A stretch of 64,000 nt of DNA from Ganoderma boninense (GCA_002900995.3 CM035313.1:744001-808000), one strand, 5' to 3'. Positions 17,878 to 29,748 are shown, numbered from the stretch's first letter. Notes: a model not told the origin generated them from the sequence alone. Translations and numbers: made by a program.

Positions 17878-20097
17878 ATGGAGCCCGAGCCCGGAGACGA
17901 GTATGTTCGACGCACCGCGGAGTACATCCGCACGCATGAAGCAGGTTTGGCGGCAGCCGTTCCCCTCCGGAGACGACCAGCAAAGGCTCCACCATCCTCC
18001 GAAGTTTCCGTATTCAATCCCCTAGGCTGGTTTTCGTATGATCCCTCTGCGGTGGCGAATGCAAAGCCCGTTATCCTCACCTTCGATTTTCATCACCTTT
18101 TCTATCTCCTTATGCGCATGGAGGCCCTGGGCTTCGACGTCGGCTCGCTGGATATCAAGGTCGACAACCCCTCGCGTCCCATGAATTATATCGCCCTCCC
18201 CACCCACCGAGATCGGACGGACGCGCTCTCTTTCGTCTCCCTCCGATCCTCATTATCTGCCGTTTCACGTCTATCGCTCGGTTCTGGCTGGTTCGGGAGA
18301 CCAGTCCCACCTACCCTAGATGCCGAACTCAGATATATCTTCAGGAGCTTCAGTGTCCTTCCCGCCCTCTCACTCCACGCACCCGAGCCGAAGCTCATCG
18401 CAGAGCTTGCGAAAGACTCCCCTATCGAGAACGGTCTCCCCTTGCAAGCGTTCAAGAACTTACAGACCCTCCAGTGCATCGACATCGATCCACGGACCGT
18501 GCTCGGCTGGGACAACTTATCGAGGAGTTTGCGGAGTTTGACAGTCAAACGGAGTGGTCTGGAAGATGTATCTGACATCTTCATCGGCGCGGTGAAGGAT
18601 GACCAGGCGAGACGCGAAGGTCGGGTGAGCGCTCTCAAGTCCCGAGAGTTCTCCCGTGGCCTCTCGCGCCGGTCGTCGCTACACAGCACGAAGCTTCCGG
18701 AGTCTGTCCCTGAGGACGTAGAGGAAGACGACCCCGATGCACAAGCCCCTCTTCTGGACACACCCAAGCCGTCCCCTTCCCCCGAACTTCCCCCTTCCTG
18801 TTGGTCTCTCCTACGACATCTATGTCTTGCAGATAATGCCCTCACGTTCCTTCCGACAACATTCCTCTCGTATCTCACCTCTGTAACCCACCTCGATCTC
18901 TCCTCCAACCTTCTCGTGTCCGTTCCCCCTGGCTTGTCAGCCCTCTATAATCTCGTCTATCTCAACCTCTCCGACAACATGATTGACACCGTCCTCGGTA
19001 TCTACACTAATCTCGGCGGCGTCGTTACGCTCAACCTCTCGCACAACCGATTGGAGTCCATATGCGGGCTCGAGCGCCTGTATGCACTTGAGCGGGTCGA
19101 CCTCCGAGATAACATCATCGAGGAGAGTGCGGAGGTCGGCCGCCTGGCCACGCTACCCAACATTGCTGAGGTATCAGTGGAGGGCAATCCGCTTGTGGAG
19201 ATCGAGGAAGACTATCGGATACGCTGCTTCGACTACTTCTCGAAGGAGAAGAAGAGCATCCTCCTCGATGGATCCCCTCCTGGCTTCTACGAGAAGCGCT
19301 ACCTCACCTCGCCGCCACCCGACCAGATGACCTCCACGCGGCCTCCATCTGTCGCCGCTTCCCCTCCCGTCGTGGCTGTCGGAGGGCCGTCGAGGCTGAA
19401 CGGTGGCGTGCACGCCCAAGGCAGCCCCATCCACGCATCTCCCAATTCCTCGCCGGCATCACATCCATCCCATCCTGCATCCCCCCTCCTTGCAGCCGGC
19501 CAGCTGCGCGGAAGGAGGAAGAAGAACAAGCGGATAGTGGATCTCGACGGCAGCCAGGAGGCCAGCGATGTCGCAAGCATCAAGAGCGTGCCTCGAACGG
19601 CCGCCTCGAGGACGAAGAGCCCCATCAAGCGAAGTGCGGCTCCAGCACCAATGCCATTGCCAACCCCAGTGCCCAAGACCGAGCGGTCCCCCGCGCCCAC
19701 ACCCACGCTCCTCCCTCCTTCTAAGCCGCATGCGCCCCCAAGCGCGTTCGCCCCGGCCCCCGCGCAGCCGACGGCGGTCGTGAAGCCCAAGTCGCGGCAC
19801 AGCCGGCACATGACCGAGTTCACGCCGTCGCCCGTCGACGACGCGTTCGAGGGCCGGATGCCGGGGCTCGCGCACCGCAAGTCGTCGACGCTGACGCGGG
19901 CGCAGGCGCGGCGCGCGCGCATGTCCGCGTCGGTGTACGAGCCGGGGCCGGACGCGGGCGCGGGCGCGCAGTTCGGGTCGGAGGCGGACGCGTTCCGCGC
20001 GCGGATCGAGGCGCTGCGGTCGGACATGGGCGAGGGCTGGCTCAAGGTGTTCAACCAGTCGCAGATCGTCGGGTCGCCGCCGCGCGCGTCGTCGTGA
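17878..20097 (+). CDS. Leucine-rich repeat protein with a long disordered tail
   Basis: Intronless 739-codon frame from the ATG at 17878. The frame is open further upstream, but this ATG starts the conserved-looking MEPEPGDEYVRR segment. Residues 1-300 form a unique N-terminal region. Residues ~306-440 hold five to six LRRs of the SDS22-like type (for example LTSVTHLDLSSNLLVSVP, VVTLNLSHNRLESICGL) closed by a cap with EGNPL. Residues ~440-500 contain DYRIRCFDYFSKEKKS and FYEKRYL, and the rest is Pro/Ser-rich with basic patches. Such proteins act as scaffolds; no enzyme domain is present. I recognise it as a conserved fungal LRR protein but cannot name an orthologue with confidence. Third positions become strongly GC-rich toward the 3' end. 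Confidence 0.88.
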   Translation: MEPEPGDEYVRRTAEYIRTHEAGLAAAVPLRRRPAKAPPSSEVSVFNPLGWFSYDPSAVANAKPVILTFDFHHLFYLLMRMEALGFDVGSLDIKVDNPSRPMNYIALPTHRDRTDALSFVSLRSSLSAVSRLSLGSGWFGRPVPPTLDAELRYIFRSFSVLPALSLHAPEPKLIAELAKDSPIENGLPLQAFKNLQTLQCIDIDPRTVLGWDNLSRSLRSLTVKRSGLEDVSDIFIGAVKDDQARREGRVSALKSREFSRGLSRRSSLHSTKLPESVPEDVEEDDPDAQAPLLDTPKPSPSPELPPSCWSLLRHLCLADNALTFLPTTFLSYLTSVTHLDLSSNLLVSVPPGLSALYNLVYLNLSDNMIDTVLGIYTNLGGVVTLNLSHNRLESICGLERLYALERVDLRDNIIEESAEVGRLATLPNIAEVSVEGNPLVEIEEDYRIRCFDYFSKEKKSILLDGSPPGFYEKRYLTSPPPDQMTSTRPPSVAASPPVVAVGGPSRLNGGVHAQGSPIHASPNSSPASHPSHPASPLLAAGQLRGRRKKNKRIVDLDGSQEASDVASIKSVPRTAASRTKSPIKRSAAPAPMPLPTPVPKTERSPAPTPTLLPPSKPHAPPSAFAPAPAQPTAVVKPKSRHSRHMTEFTPSPVDDAFEGRMPGLAHRKSSTLTRAQARRARMSASVYEPGPDAGAGAQFGSEADAFRARIEALRSDMGEGWLKVFNQSQIVGSPPRASS

Positions 20098-21355
20098 CCC
20101 GCTGTTGTTGTTGTTTTCTTCTTTTGCGTCGAGGGAGGGGGACGAGCGAGCTCGGAGCTGCTTTTGGTGGTTACTGGTTACTGTATGCGCACCCCGCGTT
20201 GTCGTTGTCGTTCGCGTTCGCGTTTTTTGTTTTTGTTTTGGGACATGGACATTGGAGAGCTCGAGTAGCTGTTTGTGTTCATCTGTATACGTATACCATT
20301 GTGTCCGGCGCATTCTGTATATATGCATTTGCTAGACTTTCTTTTTTGCTGTCGTGTTAATGTTTTCACGGTACTACTGTATAGTCCACCCATGGCCACA
20401 GCTGAATGTATGTGGATGAGCAACTCTATGGTTTGGTGCTGGGAACCGTAGTCTGGTCATCCGTAGTCAACGCCGTACGACGTATAAGCTGTTTGGTCTC
20501 GTCGGTCAACGGCAAATAATGTCATCCAACCCTTCGATCAAGGAGTCGATTCTACATTTTGTCACTTCGACCAGTTCAAGTTTCAAGTTCGCTCATCGGA
20601 AGCCTCTCCGTCATCGTCGCTGTCCTCTCAAAAATTTAGTCCATGATACACGTCGGACCTTTTTCCCTGGTCTGCTGGGCAGCTCCATGCCTTGCATCTA
20701 TGCAAACGAAGCGTGCACGTCGATGGTTGAACGTTTTCGATAGCGAGCCTGTAATGGTGGAAGATGCTTGCACAGCTGCGTCGGTCCGCGCATACAGGAC
20801 ATAACATCCGCAGACTTTCGGCCATCCTGCAAAATATTAGTGTGCAGTTTCGTCATGAGCTCATCAATCCCACGGGTCCCGCTCGACGGAAGTGCCCTAA
20901 GTACAGGTTGAGAACGTCGAGATCCGAGCCCGAGGTCCCCCAGCAGCTCCACGAGTGGCATGAGAGTACTTATTTCAGACACAACCGCATCTGGACGCCC
21001 TTTCCGGTGGGCTTGGGGTGTACGTTCAAGTTGGGTGTTACGGAACCTGTAAAGATGGACTCAGCACGAAAACATATGGTAGTAGGAGTGTGCGTGCGGT
21101 TGCCGCCGGTGGATCGAAGCCGAAGACATTTTCATGTTCGAGGTTGCTGGCGGAGTTTCGCGCCGGATGCGTCGGTATCCGGCGGTGGTTCTGATCTGGG
21201 GGGAGGGGTGTCTGGGGGCGGGCGTGGGGTGGGCCGGTGAGCGCCTTTGCGGTTTGCCCTCGGTGTAGACGGCCGCCAACTGGTTGATTCCTTTCCGTTC
21301 TTCGTCTCTCTCCCACCTCCCGTCGTTCGTTACCTTCTCCACACCACCGCCAGCC
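20098..21355. other. Intergenic region between the LRR gene and the Arf gene
   Basis: T-rich sequence just after the LRR stop fits a 3' UTR. The part nearest 21,300 with CT-rich runs is likely the Arf promoter. No gene is seen. Confidence 0.5.
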
Positions 21356-22302
21356 ATGGGTGCCAATCTCTCGAAGGCTTTGGGTGCGTCTCTCTCTCCG
21401 TCTTTCTCGCTGGCCGTGTGTGGGTGCGACGCTGGCGCGGTGGCCGCACGCGACGGATCCAGTCCCCAGCCGAATATGGGTGACACGGACGACAACAACT
21501 GACCGACGCTGTCTGTCCTCGCAGGCAAGATTTTCGGAAACAAGGAGATGAGGCTGTTGATGCTTGGTCTGGATGCCGCCGGAAAGACCAGTGAGTCCCC
21601 CCGGTGCTTTGTATGCAGAAGAGTGATAGGACCTGACTTCGCGCGTACATCAAGCTATCCTGTACAAACTTAAGTTGAACCAGTCGGTCACCACTATCCC
21701 AACAGGTACGTGTCGTCGTCTTTGTGCAACGACAGCGGTGGTGGCGCAAGGTGCTGACGGGGCACACGTTTGCGTGTCCGTCCGCAGTGGGCTTCAACGT
21801 GGAGACCGTGACCTACAAGAACGTCAAGTTCAACGTCTGGGACGTCGGAGGACAGGACAAGATCCGCCCGCTGTGGAGGCATTACTACACTGGCACACAG
21901 GGTCTCGTCTTCGTCGTCGACAGCCAAGACCGGGAACGTATAGACGAGGCCAAGCAGGAGCTTCATCGTATATTGAGCGATAGGGAAATGAAGGAGTGTC
22001 TCTTGCTCGTCTTTGCCAACAAGCAGGATCTGCCTGGAGGTGCGTTGCATTGTCATTCTCTTCTGTGAACATGTTGCTCATCAGCCTTTGCACAGCCATG
22101 TCACCAGCAGAAGTCACGGAGAAGTTGGGTCTCCACCGGATGCGCGACAGGTCATGGTATGTCCACCCAAGGTAAGCACCTCGTTTATCCCGAAGGTTAC
22201 GTCCCCGATTCTCAAAGTTTGATTAGTTGCGCGACCACTGGTGAAGGTCTGTTTGAGGGCCTTCAATGGCTCTCACAGAACGTCAAGAAGCGCCAGCAGT
22301 GA
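21356..22302 (+). CDS. ARF6: ADP-ribosylation factor of the Arf6 type
   Basis: Small Ras-superfamily GTPase for membrane traffic and actin organisation at the plasma membrane and endosomes. Exons 21356-21383, 21525-21590, 21655-21705, 21788-22039, 22096-22171, 22227-22302 give 182 aa, the family length. Gly2 allows N-myristoylation (MGANLSKAL). The nucleotide-binding motifs are complete: [18 protein letters not shown] (switch 1), WDVGGQDK (switch 2), NKQD and SCAT. FGNKEMR and [19 protein letters not shown] match Arf6 (Arf3 in Saccharomyces) better than Arf1. All introns are in consistent phase. The normal DREM and RMRDRSWYV segments argue for a working gene. Confidence 0.95.
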
Positions 22303-23152
22303 GTTACGCTGCTGGTGTGTCGGTTCGCTCTGGGAGATCAGCTCTCTCTCTATCATCTTCTGCTCTATACCCCACACATGTCCCAGGTGATCTTGACTAT
22401 GTAATGGCCCGCATGACGCACGCACGCACGCACGACGGACCATGGTCCACACGCTTTCAGCCGCTGTCTCTACCTATCCTCAAAGATACCGCCACGCGCC
22501 GACGGGCTATCCACCGCTACGACTACCTACCCAGCTCTTTTTCTCGCTTCTTCCTGTCCATGTGTGTTACCCCCGTTTGCCTCGAAGATACACCACTGTA
22601 TTCGCGTTTTTAATGGATAGGCTGCTGCCTGCTTCGCTTCGCGGTTCTCATGCGTCGTCTCCGTCCTCCTCCTCGTCCTGTCTATGCTAGCATGCGGTCT
22701 CCACCTTACCACACTGTGCTCATATCACCGTCCAATCTTTTTTTGCATTTGAATACAAGTTACAGTACAAAAGCGAAACACGTTGCACACCCCTTGCTCG
22801 GCGACCTTTGCATCATGCCCGAGCTGCGAGTTCAACTCCCTGATTAGCAACCATTCGTCCACAGTGGATTGCCAATGTCAATACCACCGCGGAGGTCGGG
22901 ACACAGTCCGCTTTACATAAGTGCCCCCTGCGGTTTGCCGGCGAGGCCACCTGGAGGGCCACGGCCCACGGTGCTCATGATGACGCCTTCGCGGCGACGG
23001 GGCGCGAACTTGGCGTTGCGCGCACATCGCGCTGCTCCCAATTCCGAATTGCAGCGAGAGCGCGGGTGTATATCTCAGCCCTGCACGCCGCTGTTCTTCC
23101 CCCAACTCAGCACTCAGCATCACCTTGACCACTTTTGCGACGAACTTGAACG
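22303..23152. other. Intergenic region between Arf6 and cysteine synthase
   Basis: It contains the Arf 3' UTR and the cysteine synthase promoter. A short ACGC run lies near 22,420. No additional gene is supported. Confidence 0.5.
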
Positions 23153-24671
23153 ATGTCTGTCTCTGCTGCGCTCGGGCCTGGGCTCAGGGCGGCTCGCCGC
23201 GCCACTGCCACTGCCACTGCGAATGCAAGGCGCGCTTTCACCTCGCCGTCGGGCTCGGTCGACGGGTTCGTCGGGGCCGTCGGGAACACGCCTCTGGTGA
23301 GTGCTTTTGGACGTTTGTGGTGGCTGGAAGTACGGGTTCTGAAGGTCGTTTGGTTTGATCGCCACCTGTTACCTGCACTATAGATCCGGCTGGAGAAGCT
23401 CTCACGGCAGACGGGGTGCAACATCGTCGCGAAGAGCGAGCTGCAGAACCCGGGAGGGAGCGTGAAAGACCGGGCTGCACTAGGGGTCATCCAGGATGCG
23501 GAGGAACGGGGCTTGTGAGTGTTTTTCTGTAGGGTTTGCTTGCTGAGCTCTGTGTTTAACGAAGAGAGCGTGCCAGGTTGAAGCCTGGAGGGACCGTTGT
23601 GGAGGGGACTGCTGGAAACACTGGCATTGGTCTGGCGCATGTATGCAGAGCACGGGGGTACCGCTGTGTCATCTTTATGCCCAACACCCAGGTGCGTCTC
23701 GCCCGCATATACGCACCCCAAACCCACCCTGACGAACGGTGTGCACACTCCGTCCCTGCTTTTCCCTCCGTTACTCCTTCCCCCCTGCAGAGCCAAGAAA
23801 AGATCGACCTCCTGCGCATGCTCGGCGCGGAGGTGCACCCCGTGCCGGCAGTGGCGTACGAGCACCCGCAGAACTACAACCACCAGGCGCGCGACTTCGC
23901 GCAGTCGCTCCCGAACGCGATCTGGACGGACCAGTTCGACAACACCGCGAACGCCGCCGCGCACCACCGCACGACGGGCCCCGAGCTCTGGGCGCAGACG
24001 CGCGGCGCGCTCGACGCGTTCGTGTGCGCGACGGGTACGGGCGGCACGCTCGCGGGCGTCGGCCGCGCGCTCAAGGAGAAGAGCGACGGGCGGACGCAGG
24101 TGTGGCTCGCGGACCCCCCTGGCAGCGTGCTCCACAGCTACGTGACGAGCGGGGGGAAGCTTAAGGAGCGCGCGGGAGGGTCGATCACCGAGGGTGAGCT
24201 CTTTCGCTCGAAGTTGCACTTCGCTCGCGGTTGCTGCAGGGATTTGGATGACTGACGCGGTGGGGTGGGATGCAGGTATCGGCCAGGGGCGCATCACGAA
24301 CAACTTGGGCACGTTCGTGAAGGACCTGGACGGCGCGCTGCACATACCGGACGAGAAGAGCATCGCGATGCTGTACGAGCTCTTGGACACCGAGGGCCTG
24401 TACCTCGGCGCGAGTTCTGCGCTGAATGTGGTCGCGGCAGTGGAGTTGGCGAAGAAATTGGGCCCTGGTACGTTGATTACTCATAGGATTGCTTGTTGGG
24501 ATGCGGCCGACTCACCTCTTCTTGCTCACGCCAGGCAAAACCATCGCGACAATCCTTTGCGACGGAGCCTACCGGTATCAGAGTCGATTGTTCTCGAAAA
24601 CATGGCTGAAGGCGAAGGGGCTAGAGGATGCTATCCCAGAACACTTGAAGAAATACGCTGTATTGCAGTAG
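23153..24671 (+). CDS. Cysteine synthase-like PLP enzyme, mitochondrial type
   Basis: Fold-type II PLP enzyme that would make cysteine from O-acetylserine and sulfide. Exons 23153-23296, 23384-23514, 23577-23691, 23791-24193, 24276-24467, 24535-24671 encode 373 aa. Residues 1-~35 are Ala/Arg-rich without acidic residues, fitting a mitochondrial presequence. NTPLIRL is followed by [11 protein letters not shown] with the PLP lysine at K76, the substrate loop EGTAGNTGI, and the phosphate-cup glycines [13 protein letters not shown]. The variant segment with [11 protein letters not shown] and the family of Saccharomyces Mcy1 (YGR012W) and S. pombe cys12 match better than bacterial CysK. Precise physiological role is uncertain, since the yeast Mcy1 does not replace the main route. 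Confidence 0.92.
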
Positions 24672-24782
24672 TACATGTCCTTCATAGATGCACTGGATGG
24701 GGAGCTTCGTGCGGTTACTTATTTCAAAGTGGACTAGGGCAGTCTGAGGAAGGACGAGTGCTATCGTGGACCCCAAGTCATC

Positions 24783-24853
24783 ACACTGATGGTGAAACGG
24801 TATCATGCTTGCCTTCCAAGCAAGCGGCGTGGGTTCGACTCCCGCTCAGTGTA
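24783..24853 (+). tRNA. tRNA-Gly(UCC)
   Basis: A full cloverleaf can be drawn. The 7-bp acceptor is ACACTGA with TCAGTGT, the D stem is GTGA/TCAT, and the anticodon stem is CTTGC/GCAAG around loop CTTCCAA with anticodon TCC. The variable loop is CGGC and the T arm is GTGGG-TTCGACT-CCCGC. A73 is the discriminator. No intron is present, and the D loop and T loop carry the usual A and B box sequences. Confidence 0.93.
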
Positions 24854-24860
24854 CGTTACC

Positions 24861-24866
24861 TTTTTT
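24861..24866 (+). terminator. RNA polymerase III terminator of the tRNA
   Basis: A run of six T residues lies seven bases after the tRNA end, as expected for Pol III termination. Confidence 0.8.
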
Positions 24867-27104
24867 CAACGCGCGTAGTACTGTATTAGTTCGGTGAAAG
24901 GCAAGACGCGGCTCGAGGTTGCGATCGTTCGAATGTAAGGATGAGAAATTGATTTATTTGCATTAGCTGTTCAACGACTTGTTCCTGGTCACTTTAGTGG
25001 ACTAGGTCTGGCAGGGAGTAACTCGAGTCCATGTAGCGGTGCCATCAGCACGTGATGCCTACCTGTAAAGGTTATATTGTGGTAGGGACCTCTGACACTC
25101 TTGGGTTTCTGAAATATATCCATGTGTGGACCTCGCCGATAACCTGTTTATACCCTTTGTTATGCAGACGAAGTTGACTCTGTGCAATAGTTTGGGCTAT
25201 GGCGCGTGTCTCGATATGATTGCCAGGGTGGAGTGTATATACAGGGCGACAGGGCCAAAAGCGGAGTAAACAACTATACAAACAACTATACGAGCCGAAA
25301 TCAGTAAGGAGACAAGGAGCGGTGTCTATGGAAGCCGACCATCGGGCGGTCCGTGATTGTGTCTCTGAGCCCACCGAAAGGATCCCTTCTGATAAGCACA
25401 GGTATGGAGGTGACGCCTTCGTCGAGTACATCATCGTACATGTCGCATCCTTCTTCGCAGTTGAACGTCGACAGGACCCTCCACACCACCATGGGCCCGA
25501 AAGGCGCGATGTTGTTCTGCGCACAATACAACTCGGCTCCACAAAGTGGGTCAAAGAAGTCGACGAATGAGCCGCAGTCGCCAAAATACCGGCCTTGCGA
25601 AGGGCAGATGAAGCGGTGGCGCAAGCACTCTACAGGTCGTGGCGGATACACGTCGGTGGCCGCACTGTCCGAGTAGTCCTCGCTCTCGTCGCCATCGGAC
25701 TCCGGCTCATCTTCCGCGTCCGACGTAGAACCTCTGTGGATATCCATACCTGAGGAGCCGACGAAAGAGGGTGGTGCACCGTGTTCGTCAACTGCGACCA
25801 TCCCTTGCGAAACGAGAGAGACGTCATATCCTAGGCTATCGGCTTCCCCTGTAGCCTCGCCACCCCTTTCCTCCTCCTCGGGAAGGTTGTCGTTGTCAAG
25901 GCAGGTTTGGGCGGTGGCTAAGCATGAGTCGATTACTACCGTGCTCGTTTGTGCGGGCGCTGGGTGCGGTGGTCCCACTACGCAGACGTCCTGGAGGTAA
26001 GGGGTATCATGAATAAGTCCTTCGTAGTCTCGGCGATATATGCCGTCGCTGTCCAGAGTCACTGCGGTCGGCGAAGCTGACGGGCAATTGCGTTGATCGT
26101 GGTATGGGGGCACCGTAACATCCGTTTGAGTGGCAGTGTGGGGACGCGGGTCATCGTCAGACTGTAGACAAGCCGACGTGGTATGCAGTGGGTGAGCCTG
26201 GGCGAGTAAGGCGACGTGTGAAGGGCTCTCAACTTCGTGCAGGCCGGTTTCAGAAGTCAAGTTTTCGTCGTTGTAGAAAAATCGTGGGTCGTAATGGCCC
26301 TCTCGCGAACTCTCGGGATGATGCGAATATGCGTGCGGATGGGTGCCATAGACAACATCACTGACGTCGTTGTGCGGGGATGGGCAAAAATATTCCACGA
26401 CGTCGTTGTTGTATTCGACAACGGGAGGTGCATGTTGTGGATGGGACTCGGTGGGTTCGACGTAAGTGTACCGCCGCAAGTCGAGCGACCACTCCGCGTC
26501 TGGTCCTGGTACGATATCGATTGAAGCGTTTGAGACAGGAGTCGTAGTATAGGCATGGGTGCCGGTGGATTGGAGTTGTTCGCAACCGACGAGCTGCGTA
26601 GGGTCGACGGTCTCTGTGTGGATGGGGTGCGAGTGGTACAACGAACATGGGTTGTCGTAGTGGAAGATATCCTGACCGTGCTCAGACATGGCCTGTGGGA
26701 AGAGGGTTGACATGCCAGCCTGGACAACTTCGCCGTCGGGTCGTAGGGACGCGTTGTCGTAGATAGGGTGTTCGAACCTCGGACGGTCAGAGGAGTCTAG
26801 GACCACGAGAAGCCTGGACATGGGTGATGGCGGCGAGCAAGCTTGAACGTCGAGCAAGGAGTCCACTCCCAAAGAGTATATGGAATCCAGCGTCACGTCA
26901 GAGTCGGCGAGGAAGGTGGCTTCTGTGATACTAAACCCCGCTGTGCCGGATAATGGCGCATATGAGTCTGATGCGTAGTTGGAAGGGGCGGTCGGTCCGA
27001 CAATGGAACTCCACGGGCCCTCGGGTTCGGTTCCGGGGCAGGCGTCTTTATCCAGAGAGGTGTTCGACCCAGACAATGGCATGTTGCCCAGTGTGTGCTC
27101 CGAA

Positions 27105-27216
27105 TGTTAGGAACAGACCAGCCGCTGTACCAGCTACGCCAAAAGGACGCAATGTCAAGCTTGGCTTGACACTTGGCTGGTACTATATATGTAGCTCGTA
27201 ATGCCTGTTCATGACA
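27105..27216 (-). repeat. TRIM terminal repeat (left copy)
   Basis: This 112-bp repeat is the same as 27490-27601. It lies just upstream of the second half of the interrupted ORF. Confidence 0.9.
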
Positions 27217-27489
27217 TTACCCCCCTTCCAAGGCACGTGTCCTCACGTGGAACTAGATATACTAGTGGCCCCAAGGGTTAGCCGCCCACTTCAGGACGGT
27301 CCAGAGCCTTGACAGTCTTTGACCGGTTCGGAAGGACCCCTATCCTGCTCTTTGTCTCTATTTGTCACAGCCAAGCATGCATGTGACCTTGTGACATCCC
27401 AAGTCACGTCACAGCCTATGACAAATCTAGACAACAAAGATTCTGCCAGAAGGGGAGTCGAACCGTCGACTGCTGGAAGCTTGACATTA

Positions 27490-27601
27490 TGTTAGGAACA
27501 GACCAGCCGCTGTACCAGCTACGCCAAAAGGACGCAATGTCAAGCTTGGCTTGACACTTGGCTGGTACTATATATGTAGCTCGTAATGCCTGTTCATGAC
27601 A
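27490..27601 (-). repeat. TRIM terminal repeat (right copy)
   Basis: This 112-bp repeat is the same as 27105-27216. It supplies the premature TGA (27594-27596) that ends the first half of the interrupted ORF. Confidence 0.9.
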
Positions 27602-28805
27602 CCGAAGCATCTAAGGCGCTGGGTTCGAAGTTGAGTATAAGCTCGCCGGGCCCTAGTTCGTTCAAGTCGGGGGTGACGTGGAGGACGTCGGTGGCCACGG
27701 GGTCGATGGGGAAGCATGTGAGGCAGCCAGACGCACCGTCAACGTGACATGCGTGGTGCATGTAGACTGTCGGGAGAGTCCCAGGATCGTCCCCAACAGC
27801 GCCTGCACTTTGTCCAACGGAGGCGTCGCGAAAGTCTGGAACAGAGTGCGCCGCATTGTCAGACCCGGTAGCACAGTCAACGGCTTCGTGCACGTCGGAT
27901 CCGTCCGTGATGTCACTGGCTTCCTTTCGGCTCTTCCTTCGGATTCGAGGTGGGACGTACCGACGAAATTCGGGCCACACTGTGGGCGAAAACCCGAGGG
28001 AAAAGTCGTGACTCATAAGCTTGTCGTGGAGCTCGTGGTCTGGGATCAGTATGACTGGTAGTTCCTGGTCCGTTATGAGTGCGCGTCGGTTAAGGGTGAG
28101 CACTGGGTGGCTGCATCCGAAGCTGTAAGCGGTGACGAAGTTCGATAGCGCTGTACACGATGCGCGCGATATCGGGGCTGTAGCCGACGATGTGTAGGAG
28201 CGGTGGATTCTGATGGTGTTGCCGCGAGATGTGTGTATAGTCAGGACCCGGGACACGAGGGTGCGCAACGCGTCGAGGACGGTGAGGTCGGAGTATTTGT
28301 GGGTTGTTATATCGTTTTGGATCCCGCAGTTGCCGAGTAAGGAGGAGCAGAAGGGGCCGAACTCGTGGTCGCTGACGTATATATCAAGGCCGTTGAGCAT
28401 GATGCTTCGGTCGCGAAGCACGAACGCAAGTGCGAATAGCCCTCCGAATACGGCGCGATGATTCGTAATCAGGTCCAGGATGACGATGGGGCTCGACGCG
28501 AAGGGAGTGAGCATGGTCATAAGTGACCGGCGGAGAGACGCGGCGGCCTGCTCGTAGTTGGTTCTGCAGGTGAGGCGCCATCTAGTCAAAGATAATAGGT
28601 CCATGCTGTCCGCGAACATGCCTCCGATCTCAGCCTGGAGACTGTAGAGGTAGGTTAGAAGTGCGGTGAAGTATGGGAGAAAACACAAATACCGGAGAAT
28701 GCGCGGGACGTAAAAGGTATCCCGGTGAAGGGGTGCTGGGAGCATGGTTGAGGTTGCCGCGTCGACGGGAGGACTTAGATGGTTAGAGGTGGGGGGAACG
28801 GTCAA

Positions 28806-29748
28806 CGTTCTCGGGGAGTAGGCTTGGTGCGACTTGTCAAGTCGTCGGTGGGATAAAGATCGGGCATTGTGAAGGCTGTGCCCTTTGGACGTGTAGCTGA
28901 AAGCAGGGGGCCTGGGATTCGAATCCGCGGGCGCTGTTGCGTTTGTGTTCTACCGCTTGTCCTAGGTTTGCAGGATGATGCGTTGTGGTGGTGGCGGAGG
29001 ATCGTGTGTGAGAGATCTTGATCATGGATCCCCGCCAGACTCACTACCGCCCTTTGTTTGACATATCGTGGGATACGTAAGATGCACCCCGCCGCGGAAT
29101 GTGTTTGCGACGGAGATCTAGGTTGCGGCAGAGTTTCGGTCATTTCCATGATGACGGGATTATCTATCATCACGTATTGTGCGGAACTTACTTACGAGAG
29201 CATGAGTGGTTCCAGAAGTTGGCGGGGTTTCTTAGTTTCCAGATGTCTGAGGCGTGTGACAGAGGCATGCAGCGTTGTACCCCTGGAAGTAAAAATTTGC
29301 GTAGATGGGGAACATGTCGGAGAGCGGGTCCAGGCATCTTGGAAGACAGCAGATGCAGTAGGCGGAGCCAAGAATCGTGCTTGCGGGAGACATCCGAATG
29401 GAAGTTCAGTAACGTTCTGTACTAGCGGCAAAGAAGGCGGAGAGTACAGAGATGGAGCCGGTTACTTACCGTTCCTGGCGGAATGAACGGAAAGACGGAA
29501 CAGGGCGCAGGGCGAATGCCTTTGTCCTGTGACCCCTTGGCCGGCACGTGAGTTGGACCACGCTTCTGCGCCCCCCGTTCTCATCCGATGGTAGCGCCGC
29601 CACGTTCAACGTCTACCTACATGAAGTCAAGTTACAAAGGTACGCAGCGACACTCTTTCTCGTGGATGGTTCAGATGTGCTCCTGTCCTGGTCACGGTCG
29701 AAATGATGCAATATGTTTCTCATACGTTTCATAACTCTGCGTCGTCTA
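28806..29748. other. Stretch between the split gene and the Helitron helicase
   Basis: Frames of 120-140 codons exist on both strands but show no recognisable domain. The Helitron 3' end (CTRR after a hairpin, on the minus strand) should lie in or left of this stretch; I could not fix it by eye. Confidence 0.4.

Larger units (their letters stand above)
27105..27601 (-). mobile_element. TRIM (miniature LTR retroelement) with 5-bp target duplication
   Basis: Two 112-bp direct repeats (27105-27216 and 27490-27601), apparently identical, enclose a 273-bp non-coding core. Each repeat runs TGTTAGGAACAG...CTGTTCATGACA, that is TG...CA ends with imperfect inverted termini. CCGAA precedes (27100-27104) and follows (27602-27606) the whole unit as a perfect target duplication. 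A purine tract next to the left repeat (GGAAGGGGGG on the minus strand) suggests minus orientation. The core near 27,443-27,465 resembles the T-arm side of a tRNA. With no coding capacity, it must have been mobilised by a partner LTR element. Identical repeats mean recent insertion. Confidence 0.9.
25301..28805 (-). pseudogene. Member of an unknown repeated protein family, split by a TRIM element
   Basis: Two minus-strand frames, 28805-27594 (first ATG at 28745) and 27082-25301, flank a 497-bp retroelement at 27,105-27,601. Dropping the element and one copy of its 5-bp target duplication joins GAT GCT TCG to GAG CAC ACA without changing frame, so this was one ORF of about 1,000 codons. The N-terminal half (WRLTCRTNYEQ, AVFGGLFALAFVLRDRS, LDIYVSD, NFVTAYSFG) and the C-terminal block (CPSQGRYFGDCGSFVDFF, APFGPMVVWRV) both match the gene at 46.6-47.8 kb. 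The ~500 residues between them are acidic low-complexity sequence absent from that paralogue. The hGG...DIYV pattern hints at a degenerate nucleotidyltransferase fold (inference). Function is unknown. Confidence 0.8.

Noticed and set aside
19299..20328. Long minus-strand frames opposite the LRR gene
   Set aside because: They are shadows of GC-rich third positions in the plus-strand gene. They have no domains, and composition follows the sense frame.
27440..27490. tRNA-like T-arm sequence inside the TRIM core
   Set aside because: Only part of a tRNA can be matched, and no acceptor stem pairs. It is part of the element and not a tRNA gene.
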